A program made the position numbers and the translations under genes. This document shows positions 1-13,138 of a DNA stretch of 64,000 nt, in pieces. Origin of the DNA: Tomocerus qinae (taxonomy: Eukaryota; Arthropoda; Collembola; Entomobryomorpha; Tomoceridae); NCBI GenBank assembly GCA_020055645.1, contig CM034546.1, forward strand, positions 116,114,375 to 116,178,374, given 5' to 3'. The notes beneath the pieces are model-generated. The model saw nothing but the letters and a program-made list of their open reading frames with translations, had not been told where the DNA came from and did no database searches. Position 1 is the first letter of the stretch. Each line of letters begins with the position of its first letter.

Positions 1-3000
1 ATCTAATATAGTATATAGGATTTAGATGAATACTAGGAAACGGCTTGTGCTAAAGATAACAATTTAAACAATAAGATTTAAGATCAATTTAGTCCATATT
101 TTGATAGTTCTGTCAAAACATTTTTTTATACAGTTTAGTAATAGTATACTGAAAAAAGTTAACTTAGCACAATTTGGGTGAAATGTCAATTTAATAGAAA
201 GAATGATTTTCACGATTTTCTGAACTCTTATCAAAAATCTGCATTTGCCAATACTTCCTACCCCTCTACATTGAGAGATAGAGTGGCTAACGGCTCTGCC
301 GAGAATACAATCATTACTATATGTATTATTTTCTCGTAAAGTTTACTAATATGGTTATCTATAGGGCCAGCGTGTATAAATCAACCCAGAATGTGATGTT
401 CATTGCACAGGCCATTAGCAGAGGACAAGAATTAATCCGCATAATTTTTATGAGCCCCCAAACCATCGTTATCCTGTTAGAACACACAAGAAGTATTCGT
501 GTATAGAATTGGGAATTCTATTTGTATCTTCATCATTGCGTAGTATAGGGATGCTGTATGATATTGTAATTCTGATGTAGAGCGAGCGTCATATAAATAG
601 TGCACATACCTTTGGATTGACATAGCAATGGCTTATGCTCGTCTCTTTGGCCCTATAGCTCTGATTGCAATGTGGACTGACTGAGCGAAACTGAACTGAT
701 CGTGACTCATGCATGAATTCTTTTATTGCTGTGCTTATATTCAAACGGTCATTTGGAATTATCATGACATGATCATACTCATGAAACAGAAATAATATTA
801 CACTTTAATGATCCATCCACTTCACTCTGGTAAAGCAAACGAAACTAATCCAAGTCAAACTACCAAGCATTCTCCCCTAAATGACTATAATATTAGTATT
901 GTTATAAGTGTAGCTGTTGATATACATATTAGGATTTTATGTTATGTAGGCACATTATATTAATAGATGTAGCTTTGACATATGCTTATATTTCAACGCA
1001 GCCACCAACACAAAATAAAACAAAACACCCAATGAATGTCCTTACACGTTTCGCCACACTATTTATTATTTATGTAGATTCCTCCGTATGGTACGTTGAA
1101 GAAAACAGGCTCTATATAGCTATATAGTTGAATTCAAGTACATAAAATGTACTTTTACTGCATTTGAGTACATGCATTTGTGGGTACATGTGAGGTAGTA
1201 ATATTTCTGCGAATGTCTCTTGTTTCATTATAGCATAATTTTATGTATTTCTATCGCCAGTAGCAATGCCTGTTGTCCAATTGTGGTATTTACAACCGAG
1301 ATGTACACGTTAGTCAAAGAATCATTAGTGTTGCAATTGGAAACGAACACGGGCAGCTGACACAAAGGAGATCACTTTCTTGGAGCCGATATATTATAAT
1401 AACATTAGTACTGCGCTCATCTTCCCTCAAGTCGTGTAGCTAACTCTTTACATATTTTATGAAATAGTATTTGTATATTATAACTTGATCCTGCAGTATT
1501 TAAATCGAGTGTGTACTAAGGAATTAGCGAGAATGGAGCTATGGGAGTGTTACTGGAATAAAAAAGCATTAGAACAGACATTGAACATTGCCTTAATATA
1601 ATAGCAAAGGATATGACCAATCATGCCCATTTGAGAACTCATTAAGCTCCTTTTACTCCTCATAAAATAACAAGATTCACCAGCACCGTCTAATAGAAGA
1701 GCTAAACAAGCGTATTATGAATTGCTAGATGTATACTTGTTCCTACCTACTTTTTCTTGGCTTTATTGCCGTAGTTAAGCGTTAAAATGCCAACCGAGCT
1801 AGCAACTCATATAGGTACGGGAATATCCTATAAAGTATGCACATTATTCTTGCTCGAACTAGTCTGGTGCTGGATATTATGTTCTTAATATCATCAGAGT
1901 GTAGTCTGCACACACGTAGAGTCATAATAGGTAGGAAACAGATGTAGGTATGTTCTTATTCTATTTCATTCGACGAGACATTGCCTTTGGCTTTCTCTCT
2001 TTAAATCGTAAATTCTAACCGAGATTTACATACCTGTAAGGTAAAATTTCAAACCATTATTCATAGTAATTCGCTGGGTAAACATATTCATATAATGTTT
2101 CCATTTGTGGGCAGTTATTATGTAATGGGTTCCATTCTTAACTATGTGTACCTACTAAAGCCCTGCTGCTTTATAATTCAATTGAAGCTGATTTTTGAGA
2201 GAAGAGTAAGCGAATCTCATTTCAGACTTAACTCGTTTCGTTAGCGATTGCAATTGGAGGCAATATTAATTTCGTGCACCACAAATTTCCTCTCTCTCTC
2301 CCTCTGATTTACGTGGGAGTTTTTTCAGAGCGACATTTATGGGAACGAACACTTCATTTGTGAGTTGAGTTGTGAGTTTGGTTGATTAATCAAGATTGGG
2401 ACAGAGTCAAGTGCAACCTCAATTGTAATTAGTGTTTTCTCATAAAACCAAACTCCTATCCTATAGATTACATTACATCAAACGAATGTGTAATATATAA
2501 CAATATCATTTCATTACATTAGTTATTGTTAGTTAGCTTTGTAAGTAGGTACGTGCTTACAACTACAACTTAGCTCGTTTTATTTACTTAGACTATATAT
2601 CTGTATTAACCTACTACCTACTACTACACTATATACTAACTTACCTATCTAACATTAGAGACGGCACACACGTTCCTATCTTTACATAACCTACGCGCTC
2701 ATTTCTTTCTTAGTGTAATCCTCGTCGTCTCGCTTCGTTTCCTCTCTCCCTTACTTGCTGTACACGTACAGCCTGTTCTAACTACATCCATAGTTTTCTG
2801 TGTCTGTTGCACATTCTTAATGTGAATACAATGCACATGATACAATAATACAATAGAATATAAATATATTTAATGTAGGCACAGCCTTTGACTCTCTGTA
2901 GCTTATTGGAGCTCGGCAAGGCGGTATCTATGCTATTACGAACTTTATTATTATTATCACATCCCATAGCGAAAAACTACATTATCTATAGATAAAAAAC

Positions 3001-6000
3001 AATTGAATCAGCTACATTCAGCTACTTTAAATCAACTGGGGAATAAAGAGGCAGCGAGCCTATAAAAATTTATCGCCATTAGCATTAGAGTTAGAGTTGA
3101 AATTATCATTAGCATTGACCTTCTAAGTTGTTACTTTCATTTCTGAACCACTGCTATTTTTCTCCTTCCTTTATTCGTTAGCCTTGAGCTATCGGGAAAT
3201 CGCCATTATTCCTTATTTTCTGTGATTCATTTTCTGCTACATGATATTCTCTAACGAAATAATCAAATTCATTATTATATTGCTCAGTCCACCCACAACG
3301 GATCCCATTTCTTAGTCTGCGTCATCTCCATCTTCTCAGGAGAATTCTTTTCTATTCAAAGTCAAGGCTTACAATATACTACATGAGAATCATAATCATT
3401 ATGATTATATTATTATCCATTTTCCACAATTTAGATAAATTGAATTTTAATTAACTGATATTTGTGCCCTATATGATCTATGTCGTTTGTAATATCCAAT
3501 AAAAATCAAGATTTTACCGTAAGTTAGATTCCCTACTCCAATAAGGTTTGTTCATAAACCAATTTACAATTCATAGGTGTTTTAATGTGTGTAAAACATC
3601 ATCATAATACTTTTTCTATAATTTAGATAAATTAATTGTAGAATAATAACATAATCCTACATCACTAATGCCACCAGGATGGCTGCGATATTTGTATTGC
3701 GCACATGGCAGTTATAATATTTACTTCTACTAGTCTTGAATATGTAGAATATAGTTTTGAATATGTAGTTATAGAGCATACAGTATATTTTCCAAAATTG
3801 GTTTAATATTAATTTAAAATTATTTAGATCATGCAAACTATTGATATTGTATATTTCATGAATTTAAATAGTCCCGGACAGAAAAAAAGCGTTAATATTT
3901 CAAGGCAATTTTTTCATATACATACATTTGAAAATGTGCGAGTGGTAAGAATTAATATGGAATAGTTACATGAAATATGCTGGAGAATGTCGCCCGAAGT
4001 AAATGGATGTTAGGATGTTGATCTTCATGCGCTGCATAAGTATCAGCGTGTGCTGTACTCGTTGTGATGGAGCATTGATGGTGGATTTGGGCTGGCTTTC
4101 CCAATGCTCTGGAGCAAAAAAACTGGTACGAGTAGGAGTTTGTGCCGTTGAAATGGCAAATGATATCGTTGCTCTCGGATGTTGCTCCTCAAGTCGTTGG
4201 ATTACATTCTGTTGGAACGAAAAGATACATTATTTTTATTTACTACAGATTCTGTTGCTACTTTATATTACATTTAACTACGTTTTAATTGTTGCTTTGA
4301 CTCAAATGCATCCACTTCATTTTCGTATGCTAGATCAGTATTTATTACTCAGAGTTGGCAATAAAACTATAATAGTAGTTCCACTATAGACAGGTATAAT
4401 ATTAGTATATGCAAGAGGGAAGAGTTTAGTTTCATTCAATTTGTTGGTGATGAACAGGAGTACTTTAATGTACTTAACCTGAATGATTACAGATAAACAT
4501 TATTTTATTACAGCGGTTTATTTGGTGTTAAGCGGAGATCTTAAATGTGCTTATGGGTCGTTTGAAATGATCGTAATGTTTTAATGGGCTTTGGCTTCTT
4601 TTCTCAAACAGGAAACTTCGGTGTAAATCTAAAAGCCCATATGTTACTTGATTAGTGTTTATTAAGCACAGCTATAACTTGGCAGTATTTTACGAACCAG
4701 AGTTTTGCATCTGTGTTTGACATACCCAAATGTGTTTTACGTGTAATTATTTTGTTTTTAAAGACCATCACATAAAATATGTCTACAGAGAAACGATTTC
4801 CAATTAAGTATCATTTTTTTCATGACATTGTTCGCCAGATGATACTTTTCATTCTACAGAAAAATCTAAAGTGCACTACTATGTAGTTACAAGAGTGTAG
4901 TAGAAGTGTTTTTTAGTTCTCACAAATAAATAGGCTATCAAGATGGTTGTGCATAATTCATAACATTTGATCTTGAGATCAATTTAGTAAGCTATAAAAT
5001 GTTTAAATATTCAACCAAGTCTCTAATGAGAAATTTCCTGAAGAAATTAGTTATCCAATATTTTATGTGAGGATGGTAGTTAATTTACATAACATGGCAT
5101 TATAAATTTGTTTGAGAAGCGGAAATAATGGGTTTTAGATAGTATCTGCACTAGACTGAGTATAGAAAGACTTGGAAAAGATGTAACAATGTATAAGGAA
5201 TAGGTACATGAACAATAATTACGAGTCTCGTTGTTTACTTTACTATAATGGTACGGATATGTAATTTAGTTTTACTGATATGGATGTAGTGGAGATAGAA
5301 TTATATTCTGTAACAATATAATATTCGTGTGGTGTTACTACATAGATAGACAATGCAAGAGGTGAGTGAGAGTATCTTGGTAGGTATATAGTTGTTCATT
5401 TCTTATCAAATTGCATTAGTACATAGGTATTATAGCTACTACTGCGAAGTCTAGAAGGGATGTGTTAGAGTGTGGTGTGGGTTAAATTTTTCAGGTTATG
5501 GAGTGAGAGCAAGTTATTTAGTTAAGCGAATGAATCAGTATTTTTAAAGAGAAGAATAAAAAGAGGAAAAATGTAGATCGAAAAACTGTTAAGCTGCTTA
5601 TTGCTACGGATTGGCTACTTACTTAGTGAGCAGTGTGCTGTGAATATTAGAATGTAGTTGTGAGCTGTAATAATATACGCATTAATATCCATTGTTATAG
5701 GTATTATATTAGAAAACATGGTGTTTCATAGAACGTTAGTATGCTGATAGTCCCATAAAATGCACAGGCAGATTGGTTTTGTGGTTGTACGCAGGTACTT
5801 GTATAATTTATTGAGGACTTGACAGAATATTAAGGATCTTATGTGCTTGTGAGTTACATTAGCATTAGTGGAGAGCAGAAAGGTACGAAAGGCAAAGTCA
5901 ATTAATAGGAGAATAGAAATGTATAGTAGGTAATACCAACATCATGTATAGTAAATATATGTATTATGAATAATGGATTTAGTTGAAACACTTGCCGTAT

Positions 6001-6851
6001 GCAGAAGGGTAAATATTCTCTGCATTACTAATAGCATAGAGTGGATAGCTAATACATACATGTAATGGCTATAGTGCTATTATTTTGTAGAATAGGAGCA
6101 GATAGATCAAAAGCATGATAGGAATAGCACAGTAAACAAAGCATTCCGTCTGGTTGATTTAGTGCTCGTGATTTTAATTATACTTCAGTTGATTCCATAG
6201 CTGAACGAAAGGAATTGAGCTCCAGTCCAGCTAGTCCATTTGGCTACTCCACCTTGTCTTCCAGTGCTAAGGCGGGCTTTCATTTTGATGGTAATGAGGA
6301 CAAAACTCGTTATTACTATTACTTAGGAAAAGCCTCAATCTTTTCATTTATCTATACCATTCTCCATGACGTTTAATAATAAGAGGTTTCTTTAATTAAC
6401 TTACTAGGTAACTATACACAATATTTAAATTAGTACTACTAGTTTAGTAGGAATCCACCTGCAGACTCACATCTGGATCAATAACACCCTTATACAAAGT
6501 CAAATTGAAGACGAAGCATTCATAATGGGCATTCGAAGTCAACAGATTTACATAAGGTCTGGATTTGAGGGTTGTATTTAGATTTATAGGAGAATTACTC
6601 ATTTCCTTGCATATGAGAGGTAGCTCGGGAGAGAAATTTTGTTTATGGTCCACCCCTCACCGACATGAACTGAAAAAGTCTGGATATAAAAAACAAATAG
6701 TCATTTCTTATCTAAGTATGAGAATAATAGCCCGATTATGTGTATGCAATATCAGTAAATAACGTGCTGTCTAAATCATAGTTGGCTATAATAACTCGAT
6801 ATCATGCTAGCTTGGCTGGCAAGGTTATCGCAAAAGTCCTCCATTTCACAT

Positions 6852-6881
6852 ACACTCACTGACTCAACTTGAGTCGAGTGT
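6852..6881. repeat. bulged inverted repeat
   Basis: ACACTC, a three-base ACT bulge, GACTCAA, spacer C, TTGAGTC, GAGTGT form a 13-bp bulged stem. The outer CACTC/GAGTG arms resemble those of the hairpin at 7580. Confidence 0.65.
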
Positions 6882-7579
6882 GCACAGCCAAACAACTACA
6901 CTCTAATTTAACATCACACTATTTCATTTTACTTTTTAGCCCAGTCAATCTATTATGCTCATTCATCCTTTTTAACCAGTCCGCTTTTCGTGTCTTGAGT
7001 CTATATCCAATCCAACCTCTGCAGAATAAATATACATACACACACGTGTCTACGTCACTATCTACTATTTACCATTATATGTAGCTCTATAATATCCTTA
7101 GCGAAGTGCATTTATCATCCTTTCTGCCAACAACTACATTACTACTAGTATTATACAGCACTTAACTGCATACAATAATAATACTCTCCATGATTCATAT
7201 TTCTCAATTACCTATATAGAATACCTAATTCTAATGTTTGCATATAACTGGTGCATTAGTGCTTGTAACTACGACATTATAATCCCATAGTATGTAACAT
7301 GCTATGCTCTGCTGCACTATCTGATTTGTATTCTAGCTATTCTAACCATTACTACTACACTATGCATAACGAGTGTGCTTCGTCTCAAATGCAGAAGACG
7401 AGGTGTGCAACTAACTTTAAAAGTACTGCATTAAAGATTAGAATATAATAATTGGTTTAAGTACAACACAAACCAAGTAACTAACTTGAATCAGACAAAC
7501 CAATCACAATATCAAAAAGAAAGAGAATGTGCATATACTACTGATACGTAGTAGTGCAGTAACAATTCCTTTGACTCTT

Positions 7580-7603
7580 AGTACACTCAAACGTGAGTGT
7601 ACT
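7580..7603. repeat. perfect 10-bp stem hairpin
   Basis: AGTACACTCA, loop AACG, TGAGTGTACT forms an uninterrupted stem. It lies in non-coding DNA with no associated feature. Confidence 0.75.
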
Positions 7604-10600
7604 TGTACTTGAATTGATAAAGATAAATGAAGAGTTAAGCTTGCTTTAGTCTACGTCTACAAAGAGTATGTAAGCAGACCGAGAGCAGCTTATCAAACAA
7701 CTTTCATATGCCCACGCTCTTAACTCTTGACTTAACTAAACTTATCGTTCAAATAAGGCAAACTAAAGGAAAAACTAACGAGATTCATAAAGTACCCAAC
7801 GTAAGTATGATTTTCTTATGGTTATGGTGTGATTACATTCACAAATGTAGTTATATCCACATCGTTAAGAAGGCAATTCACAACAACACAAACTTCTATT
7901 GGTAATTAAATGGGCAGATTGTGATTTCTGTTGTGGTGACCTTTTCATCTCCCACTTATTTTTATGGGGATGAGTTCATTGGAAACACGGATGAATCGCT
8001 ATTACAGCCACCCTGCATTCATTTCCCAACAACTCAGGTCTTATCTCCTCTTCTAGCCACTATTTATTTGTGTCTTGATTCTTTCCTATTTACAAACGCA
8101 CAATATCCCATCATTGCACCATTAAGTGCGTTATATTTAGTGACCAGCAAAATTTTGCTTTCATTTTCTTTAATTATTGTGATAAAACAGATAGGTCCAT
8201 CGCTCAAAAATAGCTTCGTATTGTTTGTGTAGATTAATTTTAGCGCCAAAAAGATTGCATAAAAATGCTGTATTCAATATAATGTTGCATTGGTAGTAGT
8301 AGCGAGCAATTGAACTGAAAATCGGTTTTGGTCCATTAATTAGAAAAGATGTTTGTTTATGGGCATGGGTTATGTTTGTAGCAATTGCGTAATTCTTTGA
8401 TGACTAAGAGTCTGTGGGTGAATGGATAGGTATCGGAAATAAGGACAGAGTGGACATTTTGTGCCGGGAGTCGGCCATTAGCCATGCCATTACGAGCTCG
8501 ATAACGAAGGTTTAGACGAGACAAGGAAACATTTTTAGGGATCTTAGTCTGTCATCCTTAAGCCTGAAATGTAATATTTGGGAGTCGAGGAGCAGACTGT
8601 GTTTGTGTACATTTAGCGTAGGTATTGGATGTTTTTGTATGTATAGTAGACGAGTGGAGTATTTAGCTGGAAGGAGGACGACAGGGATGGTGTAGTGTAG
8701 TATGGAATTGGAATGGGTTGCCGAATGGGTTTCTTTGACGAAGGAAGATGTTCCCAAATTACTTTGCTCAAACTGGCAAGAATCTGAAGACTGTGACATT
8801 AGGCGAGGCGTTAGCTCCATTGCTTTGGCTATGACTGTGTCAGGAGCACTATAACTGTACTTTAGAACTCCTATTATTTGAGCAGTTGTGCGCGGATAAA
8901 AAGTTTCATTTTTCTTTGCACTATCTATACACACATACTTAAGGCACATTACATTAGAGATGTAGAGAGAGGAGTCTGTCGCTATCTCTGTCGTATTTCT
9001 GTGGAGAGAGATAGGAAGAGGGTACAATGCAGCAGCACACCATCACACAAGAACATAACATGCTAAAAGTACGACTGACTGCTGCAGTTTCTGTCTGTTA
9101 TTGCGACCACGGAGTTATCATTTGTATTTTGTAGAGTCGTCCAATGTTCTCTGTAAAGTTCACTTAAAGTAACTAAAGTAATGCAATGCAATATAATGTT
9201 ATGTTGTATTATGACTGTGGTGAATGCTGATGCTTCCATGTGTTCTCCTCTTGTGTGTGCAATGCAGATAGCGACTCCCGTTGACTTGACTCCACTATTC
9301 TCATCTTCTATACACCAACACCACCGTTACGTAAGTGAGGAAGGCAATTCCGGCTATATACACACGTCTATGTAGAGTTTCCGAAAAGAAATGTGATGTC
9401 TGATGTGATTCTCAGCTCTTCTCATGTTTAGTTTAACTTGTCTTTAGTTAGTTACTATGCTTTTCTAATGTATAGTGAATATTTGAGCTGACTAGCTAAC
9501 GAGGGGAAAAAATCCCACAAAGTCACTCCTTACTTATTTATGGAGCAGTGATTCAGGGAATAAGACACGTCGTTTGAAATGCAGTTGAAAAATAAGGAGC
9601 CAATTTATTTGTGACTCCTCCGAGATGAAATGAGAAATTCTATGCAGTGCACGTGTTGTCTTCTATCTCTATGTATAATGCATTATGAGATGTTCAATAG
9701 ACATTTCTAGAGTGGAAAAGCAGAAAATATCCTCAGTTCACCCGATGAGAATGAGACTCTTCCACTTCATCTCCGCACTCACAAATCCATTGCATATTGC
9801 ATACTACATGTCAATGCAAATGTGAATATCCAGTCAACAACAGTCAGTAAGTAGTAGTTCCAACTCCTCTGGCCTGGTATGAGTGAACCGAATCATGCAT
9901 ACACAAACCTTCTCATCAATAACCTAAAACTCTTGCACACATTAGTCGACTACTCTTCTCTTAGCGTATAATGCTACTAACTCACAAAATACTCTATAAT
10001 TTAATATTAACATGTTGTAGAACACCAAACAACGGAGAGAGCCTACATATACCTACCATGAAAACGGAAACTTCCCTTGACGAAATGAAATGAAACTCAA
10101 CTAAACTTAACCATTTTGATTGAATTTAAAAGCACATGGAATGAATTTGTTAGAAGCATTCATCCATTTCTAATGGGCAACCTCATCTCCTTACATTTCT
10201 CCTCGAATTTTCTGTTCCTGCCTTAGATTATGCATATCAGATATACTTAGACTACCCTAGTAAGCAGTAGTAGTGATGGAAAGTCTTACCCTATAATAAT
10301 ATGACTATGACATGAGTTGTGAATTTAATTCAGCAAGACTGCCGACTTCCTCTGTACTCCTCTTTTCACCCGCTCTTCCTCCAGTCCAACTTTTAGGTTA
10401 GCTTAACTGATCTTAGTTAGATTGCCGAAAAGCCGCTTTCCTTTGACTTCCACTCTCGGCCTTTATTTATTGTAATGTGGTACAAATGTTCTAGTTTGAA
10501 CTCTACACTACATACATGTCAAGAATCTAATGGAATGGCATGTACTTCACAGACTCATCTAATGCCCTGCTATGCATTACCCAATAATAATTAGGTTTTG

Positions 10601-13122
10601 CTTGACGGCTGTCACAGTCTACTGACTGTGGGTTCGTCCTCAAATCCCACTCCTCAATCAGCTCACAGCCCAAATTATCAGCCACTGTGTACTAAAACAC
10701 AAAATATACCACATTTCCTACCAAAAGAAATCCTATGCATATGCATTGTTTACATCTTTCTAAGGTATTCATCCAACATCTGGGTATTCAGAAACACAAT
10801 TTTTATTCTTCAACAAAAATTACCAGTATGTTACATTAAAAATGTTTGGTGATGGTGGTAGTAGTTAGTAAGTGCACACAACAGAATAGCGTAACTACTG
10901 TAAGTTTCTATCAACATTTCCTTGTTATTGTTAGGAGACAATATTTATACTATGTTTTTTGTAATTGACTAGAATCATAGCTGACTTTACCGCACAGCTA
11001 AACAATCACACCTGGAAAAATGCTTCTTATTATTTACGGCATTCTTAGCATCATAATTTATGGATGTCTACATTTAAAAATTCCTCATAATCATTCTTCT
11101 CTAATGTAAATAATAAATAATGCAGAAGCGCTCACAATGCTACTTTGCTGTCTAAATTTTCAAATGTCAGACGCACATAATGCTAACTTGTTTTGTTGAC
11201 TATAATGCACATGCATTAGTTAGCCAACTAACAATAATCGTATCTTGTACAACAAGTTTCATATGATCATTAGTAGGTTTTTCCCGGATGTCAAATAATC
11301 AGCAGTCTTACATTAAAGGTATTTATGCTATAATTCAGTTTACATCTTAATGAAATTATCATTTCTACATCCACAATACTTTCATTAGAAGAAAATGCTT
11401 ATTATTGCTGCTGTTATTACCGGTTATACATTGCAATATGGGGAATAAATATAACACAGCACACACAGGTCGAAAACTACTAGTTTTTTTAGTCCCCCTC
11501 AGTTTCAGGATGGCTTACGGAATTAAAAATCTGTTCGTCCATTCCTATATCATGTTCGCCATGTGAAGAAATAGGAGCTTCATGAGCTAGAGGCAGTATC
11601 GTTATATCCTTAGTTGACTGTAATAATATTATAACTATAGATATATCTAATAATAAAGTGCACTTGACTTCCCTTGAATTGTTAATTATACTAAAAACAT
11701 TTCCTTGAGTGTCTTGTAGGAAAAATCGCATGCGAAAATTAAGTTTTTGAAAATAATCGTAAATAGGTAGGTACGAGGTAGTACTCCGCCATAAGAAATC
11801 GATTAATAAACCTAATAAATATAAGATTCTTATTTTTGCAATAGGAGTGACTGAAATAGGTAATACAGGGATAATAGAAGAAAGGAGCGGGCTTCTTGGG
11901 ATACGTTGGCGTGAGTTTTTTGATATCGGCATAAGATGATAGCCATAGCCGTTGTGAATTTGTGAATCATGCTATTATCATAAAGTATGTTGGAACTGAG
12001 TTGAGGACAGACGATAGGGATATAATAATATAAGGAAAACAAGGTTGATGTTGTGGCAAGGTAAAATCAACTAATAGTAGAGCCACAGACTGCGATACTG
12101 TCAAATATAAGCTCTAGCGTAATGCAAACTAATAAGATGATGCTCTTCTTGGCAAGGAATGTTTACTTATTAACTTATTACTATATTCTATAGCCGTAGC
12201 TGTCTGTCCAAGTCATATCTATATTAGCAACTAAATAACCTTCTTAGTGTTAGCGTAATGCAAGTCGTAATCTTGCCTTTCATAGTATAAACATGATATT
12301 AAATTACATTCACTGCACCAAGTACAGATATGAATATATAAAGAAACAACCGCTCACTCTGCAAATTCTTAGCATAAGGAATACCATAGATTATCACATA
12401 CACTCCGCGCGTACATCTCACAACGGATAAAATTACATGAACATGATCATACATATTCCTTTGTAATAGAGTACACATTTTTGCTCACGCTGCAACTGCA
12501 TTGTCATTTGTTTGTATAGATTATATGTTTATAGTATAAGCATTGTTATCTCGATATACTTATCAGTAGTTATAAAGTAAAAAAAGAAACGAAAGCTCCA
12601 TTTGCTGTATTGCATGTTGGCAATTTGCTTAGTTGAGTTATATGGAGAGCAGAATAGAGCAGAATCTTCTTGGTTTGGTTGGTTAGTAAAGTAAAACAGT
12701 GACCACCCATTGTTTCTTGCCACTGCACTGCAATCAAATCCTTGTTGCTCTACCTATTATACTGCATTCCATTAATATATTTAACCAATAATAATATTTA
12801 AATTACTAAGAAGCCCGAACGCTACTATTATTCTGGTTCTTTCAATCTCTGATAGTCTGCATTATAATGAAATCAGCTTTTAAAAGCAAAAGATGATCAA
12901 CGAGCTATAAAGTGTCAGCTTTGAAATACAATGACTTACAACAGGTCACGAGTTGTTCTCTGTTTTCAAACAATGCCCGACTGATATCATGAGAAATTAT
13001 TTATATGATTTCCTACATTACATTGTTGTTGCTCCAATCTAATATACCTGCGTAAGTAGTACAAATATTGAAGGTAAAACGTTTTAAACCAGTTGATTAT
13101 TGCCACGCATACAAATATTCCC

Positions 13123-13138
13123 TATAAAAATGACGTCA
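13123..13138 (+). promoter_or_regulatory. TATA-like run abutting a consensus CRE
   Basis: TATAAAAA (13123-13130) is directly followed by TGACGTCA (13131-13138), the full CREB/ATF palindrome. The pairing could mark a small promoter, but no transcript or reading frame supports this. Confidence 0.2.

Noticed and set aside
4003-4389. 128-codon open frame on the + strand
   Set aside because: The Cys/Leu-rich translation resembles no known protein and has no splice or promoter support.
8512-9027. 171-codon open frame on the - strand
   Set aside because: It is the longest frame apart from abd-A and the recombinase, but the translation has no recognisable domain, a biased Ser/Thr/Leu/His composition and no supporting context. 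It is most likely a chance frame.
10600-10660. GGGTTCGTCCTCAAATCCCAC, superficially like a tRNA T-arm
   Set aside because: No acceptor, D-arm or anticodon arm with proper spacing is present upstream.
11489-11932. 147-codon open frame on the - strand
   Set aside because: No family is recognised, another frame overlaps it, and composition follows the surrounding AT-rich DNA. A homology search or transcript evidence would be needed to revive it.
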